From contig NZ_JACHOQ010000004.1 of NCBI RefSeq assembly GCF_014199955.1, forward strand, positions 62,001 to 126,000: a stretch of 64,000 nt of DNA, given 5' to 3'. The stretch comes from Brevundimonas aurantiaca. GTDB taxonomy: Bacteria; Pseudomonadota; Alphaproteobacteria; Caulobacterales; Caulobacteraceae. This document shows positions 34,758 through 43,634 of this stretch, piece after piece. Position 1 is the first letter of the stretch; each line of letters opens with the position of its first letter. The notes beneath the pieces are model-generated. The model was not told the DNA's origin. It saw nothing but the letters and a program-made list of their open reading frames with translations, and searched no databases. The translations under genes were made by a program, and so were the position numbers.

Positions 34758-36470
34758 ATGACCCTGATGACCGCCGCCGCCTTCAAATCCTCAGCCGAGG
34801 CCGCCCCCCAATCGGGGGCGCGCCTGCTGGTCTCCACCCTGGAGCGGCTGGGCGTGGAGGTGGTGTTCGGTTATCCGGGCGGCGCCATCATGCCGGTCTA
34901 TGACGCCCTGGCCGGATCGAAGCTGAAGCATATCCTGGTCCGCCACGAGCAGGGCGCGGCCTTCGCCGCCGACGCCTATGCCCGCAAGAGCGGCAAGGTC
35001 GGCGTCTGCATGGCCACCTCCGGCCCGGGCGCCACCAATCTGATCACCGGCATCGCCAATGCGATGATGGATTCGGTGCCGATGGTCTGCATCACCGGCA
35101 ATGTGGCCCAGGGGCTGATGGGCACCGACGCCTTCCAGGAAATCGACATTCTGGGCGTCACCCTGCCGATCGTGAAACACTCGATCCTGGTTCGCGATGC
35201 GGCCGATGTTCCGGCCGCCGTCGAGGAAGCCTTCCATATCGCCGCCTCGGGCCGTCCCGGTCCGGTCCTGGTCGATCTGCCCAAGGACGTGCAGTTCGCC
35301 ACGACCAGCGACGACTACGGCTTCCACATTCCCAATGAGACTTCGCGGATCGACCACGACGCCGTCGCCGCAGCCGAGGCCGCGATCCGGGCGGCGAAGA
35401 AGCCGCTGGTCTATATCGGCGGCGGGGTGAAGATCGGCCGCGCGACCGAGGCTTTGCGCGCCTTCGTCGCCGCGACCGGCATCCCCCAGGTCTCGACCCT
35501 GAACGCCTTGGGCACCGTCCCGACCGACGCGCCGCGCATGCTGGGCATGCTGGGCATGCACGGCGCGCGCGCGGCCAATCATGCGGTTCAGGACAGCGAC
35601 CTGCTGATCGTCGTCGGCGCCCGGTTCGACGACCGCGCCACCGGCAAGCTGGCCGAGTTCGCGCCCAACGCCCGCATCGTTCATTTCGACATCGACGCCT
35701 CCGAAGTCGGCAAGCTGCGGGCGGCCAATGTGGCCGTGGTCGGCGAGCTGAAGGACGGGATCGAGGCCTTGACGACGCGCATGGCCGGCGGCCCGGCTCT
35801 GGACATCCAGCCCTGGGTCGAGGCGTGCGTCGACGCCGCCCGGACCGGCGCCTATCGCTATGATGCGCCGGGCGAGGGGGTCTACGCCCCGGCCCTGCTG
35901 AAAGAAGTGTCCGAAGCGGCCGGAGACGCCTTCGTCGCCGCCTGCGACGTGGGCCAGCACCAGATGTGGGCGGCCATGCACTGCCGCTTCTCCAGACCTG
36001 AGGCCCACATCACCTCGGGCGGTCTGGGCGCCATGGGCTTTGGCCTGCCCGCCGGCATCGGCGCCAAGCTGGCCGATCCGTCGGCGACCGTCGTCACCAT
36101 CGCCGGCGACGGCGGCTTCATGATGAACATCCAGGAGCTGGCGACGCTGAAGCGTTACGGCATCCCGCTGAAGATCGTGCTGATCGACAATTCCTCGCTG
36201 GGCCTGGTGCGCCAGTGGCAGGAGCTGTTCTTCGCCGAGAACTATTCCGAGATCGACCTGTCCGACAATCCGGACTTCGTGAAGGTGGCCGAGGCCTTTG
36301 GCATCGAGGCCTTCCGTATCGATCGCCGCGATCAGGTGTCCGAAGGCATCCAGCGCTTGCTGGCCGCCGAAGGCCCCTGCCTGGCCCATGTGGTCATCGA
36401 TCCCCGAGACAATGTCTGGCCGCTGGTTCCGCCGGGCAAGAGCAATGCTGAAATGATGGAGGGCTCCTGA
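34758..36470 (+). CDS. ilvB: acetolactate synthase, catalytic subunit
   Basis: 570-aa ThDP enzyme: FGYPGGAIMPVYDAL, catalytic Glu64 in LVRHEQGAAFAADAYAR, then MATSGPGATNL and the C-terminal ThDP motif VVTIAGDGGFMMNIQEL (near 449) with WQELFF. ATG 34758 precedes a second in-frame ATG four codons later. One bp separates it from the small-subunit gene. Confidence 0.94.
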   Translation: MTLMTAAAFKSSAEAAPQSGARLLVSTLERLGVEVVFGYPGGAIMPVYDALAGSKLKHILVRHEQGAAFAADAYARKSGKVGVCMATSGPGATNLITGIANAMMDSVPMVCITGNVAQGLMGTDAFQEIDILGVTLPIVKHSILVRDAADVPAAVEEAFHIAASGRPGPVLVDLPKDVQFATTSDDYGFHIPNETSRIDHDAVAAAEAAIRAAKKPLVYIGGGVKIGRATEALRAFVAATGIPQVSTLNALGTVPTDAPRMLGMLGMHGARAANHAVQDSDLLIVVGARFDDRATGKLAEFAPNARIVHFDIDASEVGKLRAANVAVVGELKDGIEALTTRMAGGPALDIQPWVEACVDAARTGAYRYDAPGEGVYAPALLKEVSEAAGDAFVAACDVGQHQMWAAMHCRFSRPEAHITSGGLGAMGFGLPAGIGAKLADPSATVVTIAGDGGFMMNIQELATLKRYGIPLKIVLIDNSSLGLVRQWQELFFAENYSEIDLSDNPDFVKVAEAFGIEAFRIDRRDQVSEGIQRLLAAEGPCLAHVVIDPRDNVWPLVPPGKSNAEMMEGS

Positions 36471-36471
36471 G

Positions 36472-36723
36472 ATGAGCAACACGATCCACATCCAGATCGA
36501 CCGTGCGGACGGTTCGCTTCAGCGTCTCATCGGTCTTGTGGAGCGCCGGGGCTTCCACATCGACGGCATCAACATGGCCGACGAAGGGGCCTTCCGCCGT
36601 ATCTCCCTGACCATCCGCGGCCGAGACGCCGGTCGGTGCATGGAGAATCTGGGTCGCCAGATCGACCGCCTGTTCGGCGTGCGCCGGATCGGCAACGACA
36701 TTATTCAATCCGAGGCTGCGTAA
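36472..36723 (+). CDS. acetolactate synthase small subunit, short IlvM-like form
   Basis: 83-aa single ACT domain (NTIHIQIDRADGSLQRLIGL, ERRGFHIDGINM). Most alphaproteobacterial small subunits (IlvH type) are about 160-190 aa with an additional C-terminal domain; this one stops after the ACT domain as in IlvM or IlvN of enterics. It activates and, in longer forms, confers valine inhibition on IlvB. It overlaps the leuA start (TAATG). Confidence 0.88.
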   Translation: MSNTIHIQIDRADGSLQRLIGLVERRGFHIDGINMADEGAFRRISLTIRGRDAGRCMENLGRQIDRLFGVRRIGNDIIQSEAA

Positions 36724-37970
36724 TGACCGCCGAACAAGTACGAGTATCCGGCGTATCCCGAACTGAGGAGATCGCCGCCGACCCCAACCGGGTCATCGTC
36801 TTCGACACGACGATGCGGGACGGGGAGCAGGCGCCGGGCTTCTCCATGACCGCCCAAGCCAAGGTGAAGATGGCCCAGGTCCTGAAGGACCTGGGCGTCG
36901 ACGTTATCGAGGCCGGCTTCGCCGCCGCCTCTCCGGGCGACGAGGACTGCATCCGCCGCGTGACCGGCGAGGTCGAGGGGCCGGTCTTCTGCTCCCTGTC
37001 GCGCGCCAACGAAAAGGACATCGACGCCAGCTTCCGCGCCCTGCAGCCGGCGCCCAAGTCGCATCGTCGCTGCCACACCTTCATCGGCACCAGCCCGATC
37101 CATCGCTCGGCCAAGCTGAAGATGTCGACCAACGAGGTTCTGGCCACGGCCGTCCGGGCGGTCGAATACGCCGCCAGCCTGTTCGACGACGTCGAGTTCT
37201 CGGCCGAGGACGCCTTCCGCACCGAGCCCGAGTTCCTGGCCGATGTGCTGGAGGCCGCCGCCGACGCGGGCGCCCGGACCCTGAACGTGCCGGACACCGT
37301 CGGCTATGCGACTCCGGAAGAGGTGCGCGAGACCTTCCGCGCCCTGGCGGCGCGGATCCACAAGCGCCACCCCCATGTGATCTTCTCGGCCCACTGCCAC
37401 GATGACCTGGGCATGGCGGTCGCCAACTCCCTGGCTGCGGTCCAGGGCGGGGCGCGTCAGGTCGAGGGCGCGATCAACGGCATCGGCGAACGGGCCGGCA
37501 ACGCCTCGATCGAAGAGGTCATCATGGCCCTGAAGGTGCGCGAAGACCGCTATGGCGTCGCCATCGGCGCCGACAGCCGCCATCTGGTCCGCGCCTCCAA
37601 GATCCTGTGCGAAATCACCGAGACGGTCATCGCCCGCAACAAGTCGGTGGTCGGCATCAACGCCTTCGCCCACGAGGCCGGCATCCACCAGCACGGCATG
37701 CTGGCCGACAGCCGCACCTATGAGATCATGCGGCCCCAGGACGTAGGCTTCGAAGGCAGCTGGTTCGTTCTGGGCAAGCACTCGGGCCGCCACGCCATCG
37801 CCAAGCGCGCAGAGACCATCGGCCGGCCCATCGAGGGCGACCGTCTGGCGGCCGTCGTCGCCGGCTTCAAACAGCGCGCCGACCAGATCGGCGAGATCAG
37901 CGACGCCGAACTGATCGCCATCATTGATCGCGTCGACGGCGTTGAGGAGACGGTGGCCCAGTATGCCTGA
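36723..37970 (+). CDS. leuA: 2-isopropylmalate synthase without C-terminal allosteric domain
   Basis: 415-aa enzyme condensing 2-ketoisovalerate with acetyl-CoA. The HMGL-like barrel has [14 protein letters not shown] (28-40), [17 protein letters not shown] with metal-binding His, [17 protein letters not shown] and [15 protein letters not shown]. The usual leucine-binding domain after about residue 390 is absent; the gene stops at ETVAQYA where leuC already begins. Full-size relatives are 500-560 aa. Homocitrate synthase is shorter but the leu gene context makes LeuA the best call. Confidence 0.88.
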   Translation: MTAEQVRVSGVSRTEEIAADPNRVIVFDTTMRDGEQAPGFSMTAQAKVKMAQVLKDLGVDVIEAGFAAASPGDEDCIRRVTGEVEGPVFCSLSRANEKDIDASFRALQPAPKSHRRCHTFIGTSPIHRSAKLKMSTNEVLATAVRAVEYAASLFDDVEFSAEDAFRTEPEFLADVLEAAADAGARTLNVPDTVGYATPEEVRETFRALAARIHKRHPHVIFSAHCHDDLGMAVANSLAAVQGGARQVEGAINGIGERAGNASIEEVIMALKVREDRYGVAIGADSRHLVRASKILCEITETVIARNKSVVGINAFAHEAGIHQHGMLADSRTYEIMRPQDVGFEGSWFVLGKHSGRHAIAKRAETIGRPIEGDRLAAVVAGFKQRADQIGEISDAELIAIIDRVDGVEETVAQYA

Positions 37971-39375
37971 TCCAAAGACCCTGTTCGACAAGGTCTGGGA
38001 CGCTCATGTGGTGCGGCCGGAAACGGCCGATACGCCGGGCGTCCTGTATATCGACCTGCATCTGGTGCATGAGGTCACCAGTCCCCAGGCCTTCAGCGAG
38101 ATCGAGGCCCGCGGCCTGAAGGTGCGCCGGCCCGACCGGACCTACGCCACCCTGGACCATTCGACCCCGACCCTGCCGGCGGGGCTGAACGGGCTGAAAC
38201 CCTATGTCACCCCGCAGGCCGAGGCCCAGGTCCATACGCTGGAGCGAAACTGCGCCGCCCACGGGGTTCCCCTGGCCGGCTGGGGATCTGAAGACCGGGG
38301 CGTGGTCCATGTCATGGGGCCGGAGCTGGGCCTGACCCAGCCGGGCATGACGGTCGTCTGCGGCGACAGCCATACCGCCACCCATGGGGCGTTCGGAGCC
38401 CTGGCCTTCGGCATCGGCACCTCCGAGGTCGGCCATGTGCTGGCGACCCAATGCCTGTTGCAGCGCAAGCCCAAGGCGATGCGGGTGACGGTGATCGGCG
38501 AACTGCAGTCGGGCGTGTCGGGCAAGGACGTCGCCCTGGCCGTGATCGCCGCCATCGGCTTCGGCGGCGGCACCGGCTACGTCATCGAATATGCGGGCGA
38601 GGCGGTGCGGTCGCTGGACATGGAAGGGCGGATGACCCTGTGCAACATGTCCATCGAGGCCGGCGCCCGCGCGGGGATGATCGCCCCGGACCAGACCACG
38701 ATCGACTGGCTGCGGGGCCGCAAACATGTCCCCGCCGACTATGAGGCGGCGACCGCCGAATGGCTGAAGCTGGCCACGGACCCGGGCGCGACCTTCGACA
38801 AGGAAGTCGTGATCGACGGCGCCGCCATCCGGCCGATGGCGACCTGGGGCACGACGCCGGACGCCGGCGCCCCCATCGGCGCGCCCGTGCCCCAGCCCCA
38901 GTCGGACAGCGACCGCAAGGCCATCGCCTATATGGGCTTCACCCCCGGCGAGGCGACGACCAGCCAGCCGGTGGACGTGGTCTTCATCGGCTCCTGCACC
39001 AACGGCCGCCTGCCCGATCTGCGCGCCGCCGCCGAGGTTCTGCGCGGCCGCAAGGTCAAGCCGGGCCTGCGCATGCTGGTGGTTCCCGGTTCGGAGGCCG
39101 TTCGCCGGGCCGCCGAGGCGGAAGGACTGCACGAGGTCTTCATCGCCGCCGGGGCCGAATGGCGCATTCCCGGCTGTTCCATGTGCATCGCCATGAACGG
39201 CGACGTCGTCGCGCCCGGTCAGCTGGCCGTCTCGACCTCCAACCGCAATTTCGAAGGCCGCCAGGGCAAGGACGCCCGCACCATACTGGCCAGCCCCGCG
39301 ACGGCTGCGGCGACGGCGGTGGCCGGTGTGCTGACCGATCCGCGCGTCTTTCTGAACGAGGTCGTGGATGCGTAG
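37963..39375 (+). CDS. leuC: 3-isopropylmalate dehydratase, large subunit
   Basis: 470-aa aconitase-family protein; 4Fe-4S ligands in [17 protein letters not shown] (near 345) and [13 protein letters not shown] (near 405 and 408). [20 protein letters not shown] is conserved. ATG 37963 overlaps the leuA stop by 8 bp; a longer in-frame start is rejected. Works with LeuD. Confidence 0.95.
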   Translation: MPDPKTLFDKVWDAHVVRPETADTPGVLYIDLHLVHEVTSPQAFSEIEARGLKVRRPDRTYATLDHSTPTLPAGLNGLKPYVTPQAEAQVHTLERNCAAHGVPLAGWGSEDRGVVHVMGPELGLTQPGMTVVCGDSHTATHGAFGALAFGIGTSEVGHVLATQCLLQRKPKAMRVTVIGELQSGVSGKDVALAVIAAIGFGGGTGYVIEYAGEAVRSLDMEGRMTLCNMSIEAGARAGMIAPDQTTIDWLRGRKHVPADYEAATAEWLKLATDPGATFDKEVVIDGAAIRPMATWGTTPDAGAPIGAPVPQPQSDSDRKAIAYMGFTPGEATTSQPVDVVFIGSCTNGRLPDLRAAAEVLRGRKVKPGLRMLVVPGSEAVRRAAEAEGLHEVFIAAGAEWRIPGCSMCIAMNGDVVAPGQLAVSTSNRNFEGRQGKDARTILASPATAAATAVAGVLTDPRVFLNEVVDA

Positions 39376-39385
39376 CGACACCCCC

Positions 39386-39520
39386 TTCCGCTCATCCCGG
39401 CGAAAGCCGGGACCCAGTGCTTTCGCGAAGCACAATGCGCGGGATCGCCGACAGGGCGCGACGGGTGACGCCTGTCGCCCACAGAACTGGGTCCCGGCTT
39501 TCGCCGGGATGAGCGGAGTT
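39386..39520. repeat. palindromic repeat between leuC and leuD
   Basis: CTCATCCCGGCGAAAGCCGG (left) and CCGGCTTTCGCCGGGATGAG (right) are long inverted ends of a 135-bp element with inner palindromes. The right end merges into GAGCGGAG, which is the leuD ribosome binding site. Element of a type common in alphaproteobacterial intergenic regions. Confidence 0.75.
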
Positions 39521-39524
39521 TTTG

Positions 39525-40109
39525 ATGTCTGAGCCCTTCACCACCCTGACCTCGAAGACCGTGATCCTGAGCCAGGCCAATATCGACACCGACCAGATCA
39601 TTCCGGCGCGTTTTCTGACCACGACCACGCGCGAGGGGCTGGGCAAGGCGGCCTTCTATGACTGGCGCTATGAGGCCGACGGCTCGGAAAAGCCCGAGGC
39701 GATTCTGAACCGGATCGATCCGGCCGAGCATCGCATCCTGCTGGCGGGCAAGAATTTCGCCTGCGGCTCGTCGCGCGAACACGCCCCCTGGGCCCTGTAC
39801 GACTATGGGTTCCGGGCGGTGATCTCGACCGAGATTGCTGACATTTTTACATCTAACGCCTTGAAAAACGGCCTGCTGCCCGTCGTCGTCAGCCAGAATG
39901 TCTGGGACGATCTGGCGTCGCAGCCGGACCAGCCGGTCACAATCGACCTCGAAGCCCGGCAGATCCGGCGCGGCAATGCCCAGCCCGTGCCGTTCGAGGT
40001 CGAATCCTTCGCGCGCCAGTGTCTGTTGAACGGGGTGGACACCCTGGGCTGGCTGCAATCAAACCTGCAAGAGATCGAAGCCTTCGAGCGTTCGAGAGAG
40101 ACCGTCTGA
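39525..40109 (+). CDS. leuD: 3-isopropylmalate dehydratase, small subunit
   Basis: 194-aa swivel-domain subunit: LSQANIDTDQIIPARFL near the start and LLAGKNFACGSSREHAPWAL in the middle. ATG 39525 with GAGCGGAG upstream. Ends in a TGATG overlap with leuB. Confidence 0.95.
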   Translation: MSEPFTTLTSKTVILSQANIDTDQIIPARFLTTTTREGLGKAAFYDWRYEADGSEKPEAILNRIDPAEHRILLAGKNFACGSSREHAPWALYDYGFRAVISTEIADIFTSNALKNGLLPVVVSQNVWDDLASQPDQPVTIDLEARQIRRGNAQPVPFEVESFARQCLLNGVDTLGWLQSNLQEIEAFERSRETV

Positions 40110-41215
40110 TGACCCAAGCCGCCCCCAAGACCTATGAGATCGTCCTGTTGCCCGGCGACGGCGTCGGGCCGGAGGTGACGCGGGCCGCGCGCGACGTGCT
40201 GGCGGTCATCGGCGACTTCTACGGCCACAGCTTCAACTTCACCGAACATCTGATCGGCGGCGCCGCCATCGACGAGACGGGCGAGCCCCTGCCGGAGGCG
40301 ACGCGGGCCGCCTGCGTCGCCGCCGACGCCGTCCTGCTGGGCGCCGTGGGCGGTCCCAAATGGGACGGCGGCAAGCGCCGGCCCGAGGAAGGCCTGCTGG
40401 CCATCCGCAAGGCCATGGGCCTGTTCGCCAATCTGCGGCCGCTGCAGGTCTCGCCGGTCCTGGCGCACCGTTCGCCGCTGAAGCGCGAGATCGTCGAGGG
40501 CGTCGATCTGATCGTCTTCCGCGAACTGACCGGCGGCGTCTATTTCGGAGAGAAGACCCGCACCGCCGACCGCGCCACCGACCTGTGCGAATATACGGTT
40601 CCCGAGATCGAGCGCGTGACGCGCGCCGCCTTCCAGACCGCGCGCCAGCGCCGCGGCAAGGTGACCTCGGTCGACAAGGCCAATGTCATGGAGACCAGCC
40701 GCCTGTGGCGCGAGGTCGTGACCCGTATCCATGCCGAGGAGTTCCCCGAGATCGCGCTGGAGCACGCCCTGGTCGATTCCATGGCCATGCACCTGATCAG
40801 GAAGCCGCGCGAATACGACGTCATCCTGACCGAGAACATGTTCGGCGACATCCTGTCGGACGAGATCTCGGTGCTGGGCGGTTCGATCGGCCTGCTGCCG
40901 TCGGCCTCGCTGGGCACGGAAGGGCCGGGCCTGTTCGAGCCGATTCACGGATCTGCGCCGGACATCGCCGGTCAGGACCTGGCCAATCCGGTCGGCACGA
41001 TTCTGTCGGCGGCCCTCTTGCTGCGTCACAGCCTGAAGCTGGAGGACGAGGCGGATTCCATCGAGGCTGCGGTGGCGGCCGTCCTGGCGGCCGGCGCCGT
41101 GACCGCCGATCTCGGCGGAGCCCTGGGCACGCGGGGGGCGACCGAGGCCGTCATCGACGCCATCCGCGCCATTCACTGGGCGACGGCGCACCGGGTGCAG
41201 ATGCACTGGGCCTGA
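40109..41215 (+). CDS. leuB: 3-isopropylmalate dehydrogenase
   Basis: 368-aa NAD decarboxylating dehydrogenase: IVLLPGDGVGPEVTRAA, FRELTGGVYFGEKTR, the metal-binding LTENMFGDILSDEISVLGG and LFEPIHGSAPDIAGQDLANP. Last gene of the ilv-leu superoperon; a strong terminator follows about 65 bp downstream. Confidence 0.96.
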   Translation: MTQAAPKTYEIVLLPGDGVGPEVTRAARDVLAVIGDFYGHSFNFTEHLIGGAAIDETGEPLPEATRAACVAADAVLLGAVGGPKWDGGKRRPEEGLLAIRKAMGLFANLRPLQVSPVLAHRSPLKREIVEGVDLIVFRELTGGVYFGEKTRTADRATDLCEYTVPEIERVTRAAFQTARQRRGKVTSVDKANVMETSRLWREVVTRIHAEEFPEIALEHALVDSMAMHLIRKPREYDVILTENMFGDILSDEISVLGGSIGLLPSASLGTEGPGLFEPIHGSAPDIAGQDLANPVGTILSAALLLRHSLKLEDEADSIEAAVAAVLAAGAVTADLGGALGTRGATEAVIDAIRAIHWATAHRVQMHWA

Positions 41216-41280
41216 GGGGCGTCGCGCCGCCCCTGAATTTCATGCCGGGAACAGCGTTCCTTGAAACATGAATCTGAACC

Positions 41281-41325
41281 TTAAGCCTCGAAGGACGAAT
41301 GGATCATGCGAGGCTTAACTTTTTT
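41281..41325 (+). terminator. terminator of the ilv-leu operon
   Basis: TTAAGCCTCG (41281-41290) pairs perfectly with CGAGGCTTAA (41309-41318), 10 bp with an 18-base loop, followed by CTTTTTT. Directly downstream of leuB on the plus strand. Confidence 0.8.
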
Positions 41326-41434
41326 GACAGGACCGTTGCAAGAAAGTTGCACCGTTTCAGCCTGACCCCCTTGCGTCGAACGCGATTGCAGTAAAACCTT
41401 CGCACTTGCGAGATTGCCAAGGGGGTATTTGCTT

Positions 41435-42784
41435 ATGTCGCACGTTTGGAATCGACTTCCGGGGGTCGCTGCGCTCCTGCTTCTGACCATCGGGCTCTTT
41501 TACGCCGGCGGGGCCTTCGCCCAGACGCCGGAGGCGGCGCCCGCCCTGCTGGCGCACCAGTCGGCGCTGGAGCTGGACGGCGCGGGCACGGCCTGGCTGG
41601 GCACGTCCACGGCCCTGGTCCTGCTGATGACCCTGCCGGGACTGGCCCTGTTCTACGGCGGCATGGTGCGGCGCAAGAACGTCATCGCCACCATCACCCA
41701 GTCGGTCGGCGTCTTCGCCGTCGTCTCCCTGGTCTGGTTCATCGCGGGCTACAGCATCGCCTTCGGCGCCAACGCCGACGCCGCGCTTCAGCCCTACGTC
41801 GGCAGCCTGGACATGCTGTTCCTGAACGGCGTGACCCTTGGCACGGCCAACAGCCTGCTGACGGGCATTCCGGAATATCTGTTCATCGCCTTCCAGATGA
41901 CCTTCGCCATCATCACCCCGGCTCTGGTCACCGGCGCCTTCGCCGAGCGGATGAAATATTCGGGCCTGCTGCTGTTCACGGCCCTGTGGTCGCTGCTGAT
42001 CTATTCCCCCATCTGTCACTGGGTGTGGGGCGGCGGCTTCCTCGGTTCCGCCGGCGTGCTGGACTTCGCCGGCGGCGCGGTGGTTCACGTCAACTCGGGC
42101 GTGGCCGGTCTGGTCTGCGCCATCTTCCTGGGCCGCCGCAAAGGCTATGGGGTCGAGCCGATCAATCCGCACAACCCTGTCCTGACCATGATCGGCGCCT
42201 CTCTGCTGCTGGTCGGCTGGATCGGCTTCAACGCCGGTTCGGCGGGCGCCGCCAATGAGCTGATGGGCGTGGCCCTGCTGAACACGGTTCTGGCCGCCGC
42301 CGCCGCCGCCCTGACCTGGAAGATCATCGAACTGATTGAGAAGAAGAAGGTCTCCCTGATCGGCATGCTGTCGGGCGTGGTCGCCGGCCTGGTCGCCATC
42401 ACCCCTGCGGCGGGCTTCGTCGATCCCAAGGGCGCGGTCATCATCGGCCTGATCGCCGGTCCGGTCTGCTACATCTCGTCGGTCTGGATCAAGAAGCTGC
42501 TGCGCTACGACGACTCGCTGGACGCCTTCGGCATCCACGGCGCGGGCGGTCTGATCGGCGCCCTTCTGACCGGCGTCTTCGCCACCACGGCGATCAACAG
42601 CCTGTCGGAAGGCGCCAATGTCGGCGCCCAGGCCATCGGCCTGGCCTGGACGATCGCCTACAGCGCGGTCGGGACCTTCATCATCCTGGTGATCTGCAAG
42701 TTCACCACGGGTCTGCGGGTCAGCGAGGCGGAAGAAGCCGCCGGTCTGGACACCTCGTTGCACGGCGAGGCGCTGGAACACTGA
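41435..42784 (+). CDS. amtB: ammonium transporter
   Basis: 449-aa AmtB: cleavable signal peptide ending AGGAFAQ, then eleven membrane segments. Landmarks: LFYGGMVRRKNVIATI, FAIITPALVTGAFAERMKYS, the first pore histidine in HVNSGVAG and the second in FGIHGAGGLIGALLTG. ATG 41435 follows AAGGGGG. No glnK lies next to it, which is unusual; no sigma-54 site was recognised upstream. Confidence 0.94.
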   Translation: MSHVWNRLPGVAALLLLTIGLFYAGGAFAQTPEAAPALLAHQSALELDGAGTAWLGTSTALVLLMTLPGLALFYGGMVRRKNVIATITQSVGVFAVVSLVWFIAGYSIAFGANADAALQPYVGSLDMLFLNGVTLGTANSLLTGIPEYLFIAFQMTFAIITPALVTGAFAERMKYSGLLLFTALWSLLIYSPICHWVWGGGFLGSAGVLDFAGGAVVHVNSGVAGLVCAIFLGRRKGYGVEPINPHNPVLTMIGASLLLVGWIGFNAGSAGAANELMGVALLNTVLAAAAAALTWKIIELIEKKKVSLIGMLSGVVAGLVAITPAAGFVDPKGAVIIGLIAGPVCYISSVWIKKLLRYDDSLDAFGIHGAGGLIGALLTGVFATTAINSLSEGANVGAQAIGLAWTIAYSAVGTFIILVICKFTTGLRVSEAEEAAGLDTSLHGEALEH

Positions 42785-42868
42785 AACCAGAGGGCGCGGC
42801 CCGCCGGCCGCGCTCTCCCAATTCTTCGGCGCTCGCCGACCTCTCTCGAATCATAAGGGATAATGACA

Positions 42869-43570
42869 ATGGACTTCAAAGTGTTTCGTTTGGCGGCTGC
42901 CGCCGCTGCGACCGTCGGGCTGTTCGGCCTGGCTGCGCCGGCTTCAGCCCAGAGCAACGTCGATGTCTCGGTAAGCGGGAATTTCGGCATCGTCACCGAT
43001 TACGTTTTCCGGGGCGTCAGCCAAACCAACGAAGATGCCGCTATCCAGGGCGGCCTGGATCTGACGGCAGGCGGTTTTTACGCCGGCGTGTGGGCCTCCA
43101 CAGTCGATTTCGGGGACACGACGGACGCCGAGGTCGATATGTATGGCGGTTATCGTTGGGAAGCGGCCGGCTTCGCCTGGGATGCGGGTCTGGTAGGCTA
43201 TACCTATGCTAAGGAGCCCGCCTTTGCGGACTACACGTACGCCGAAGCGAAGCTGGGCGTGTCCCGAGCGTTTGGACGGGCGACCGTAGGCGCGGTGGCC
43301 TACTATTCGCCTGACTTCTTCGGCGTGGATGATGAGGCGACCTATGCGGAAGTGAACGCCACCTTCAGTCCGATTGACAAGTGGACGGTTTCGGGAGCGG
43401 TCGGCAAGCAATGGCTGGACGTCAGCGACGACTATCTCACTTGGAATGTCGGTGTCGCTTATGCGCTGACGGACGATCTGGCCGTGGACGTCCGCTACTA
43501 CGACACCGATGTCGATAATGCGGCGAACTATGAGGACCGTGTGGTCGCAGGGATCAAGGTGGCGTTCTGA
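42869..43570 (+). CDS. TorF-family putative porin
   Basis: 233-aa outer membrane beta-barrel: signal peptide to SAQSNVDVS, then VTDYVFRGVSQTNEDAAIQG (diagnostic of this family) and alternating amphipathic strands ending in Phe (VAGIKVAF). Such genes often accompany amtB, so it may help ammonium or another small solute cross the outer membrane. ATG 42869 has AAGGGA at better spacing than ATG 42863. Confidence 0.83.
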   Translation: MDFKVFRLAAAAAATVGLFGLAAPASAQSNVDVSVSGNFGIVTDYVFRGVSQTNEDAAIQGGLDLTAGGFYAGVWASTVDFGDTTDAEVDMYGGYRWEAAGFAWDAGLVGYTYAKEPAFADYTYAEAKLGVSRAFGRATVGAVAYYSPDFFGVDDEATYAEVNATFSPIDKWTVSGAVGKQWLDVSDDYLTWNVGVAYALTDDLAVDVRYYDTDVDNAANYEDRVVAGIKVAF

Positions 43571-43599
43571 TCGAGCGGTTCGTTTGATAGGGTGAAGAA

Positions 43600-43630
43600 G
43601 GCCCCGGAGCACTGGCTCCGGGGCCTTTTT
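43600..43630 (+). terminator. terminator after the porin gene
   Basis: GGCCCCGGAGC (43600-43610), ACTG loop, GCTCCGGGGCC (43615-43625), then TTTTT. It lies between the convergent porin and glucoamylase genes. Confidence 0.88.
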
Positions 43631-43634
43631 CGTA

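Noticed and set aside
41320..41434. Sigma-54 promoter before amtB
   Set aside because: TTGCA occurs twice, but no GG at the required distance (GG-N10-GC) is present.
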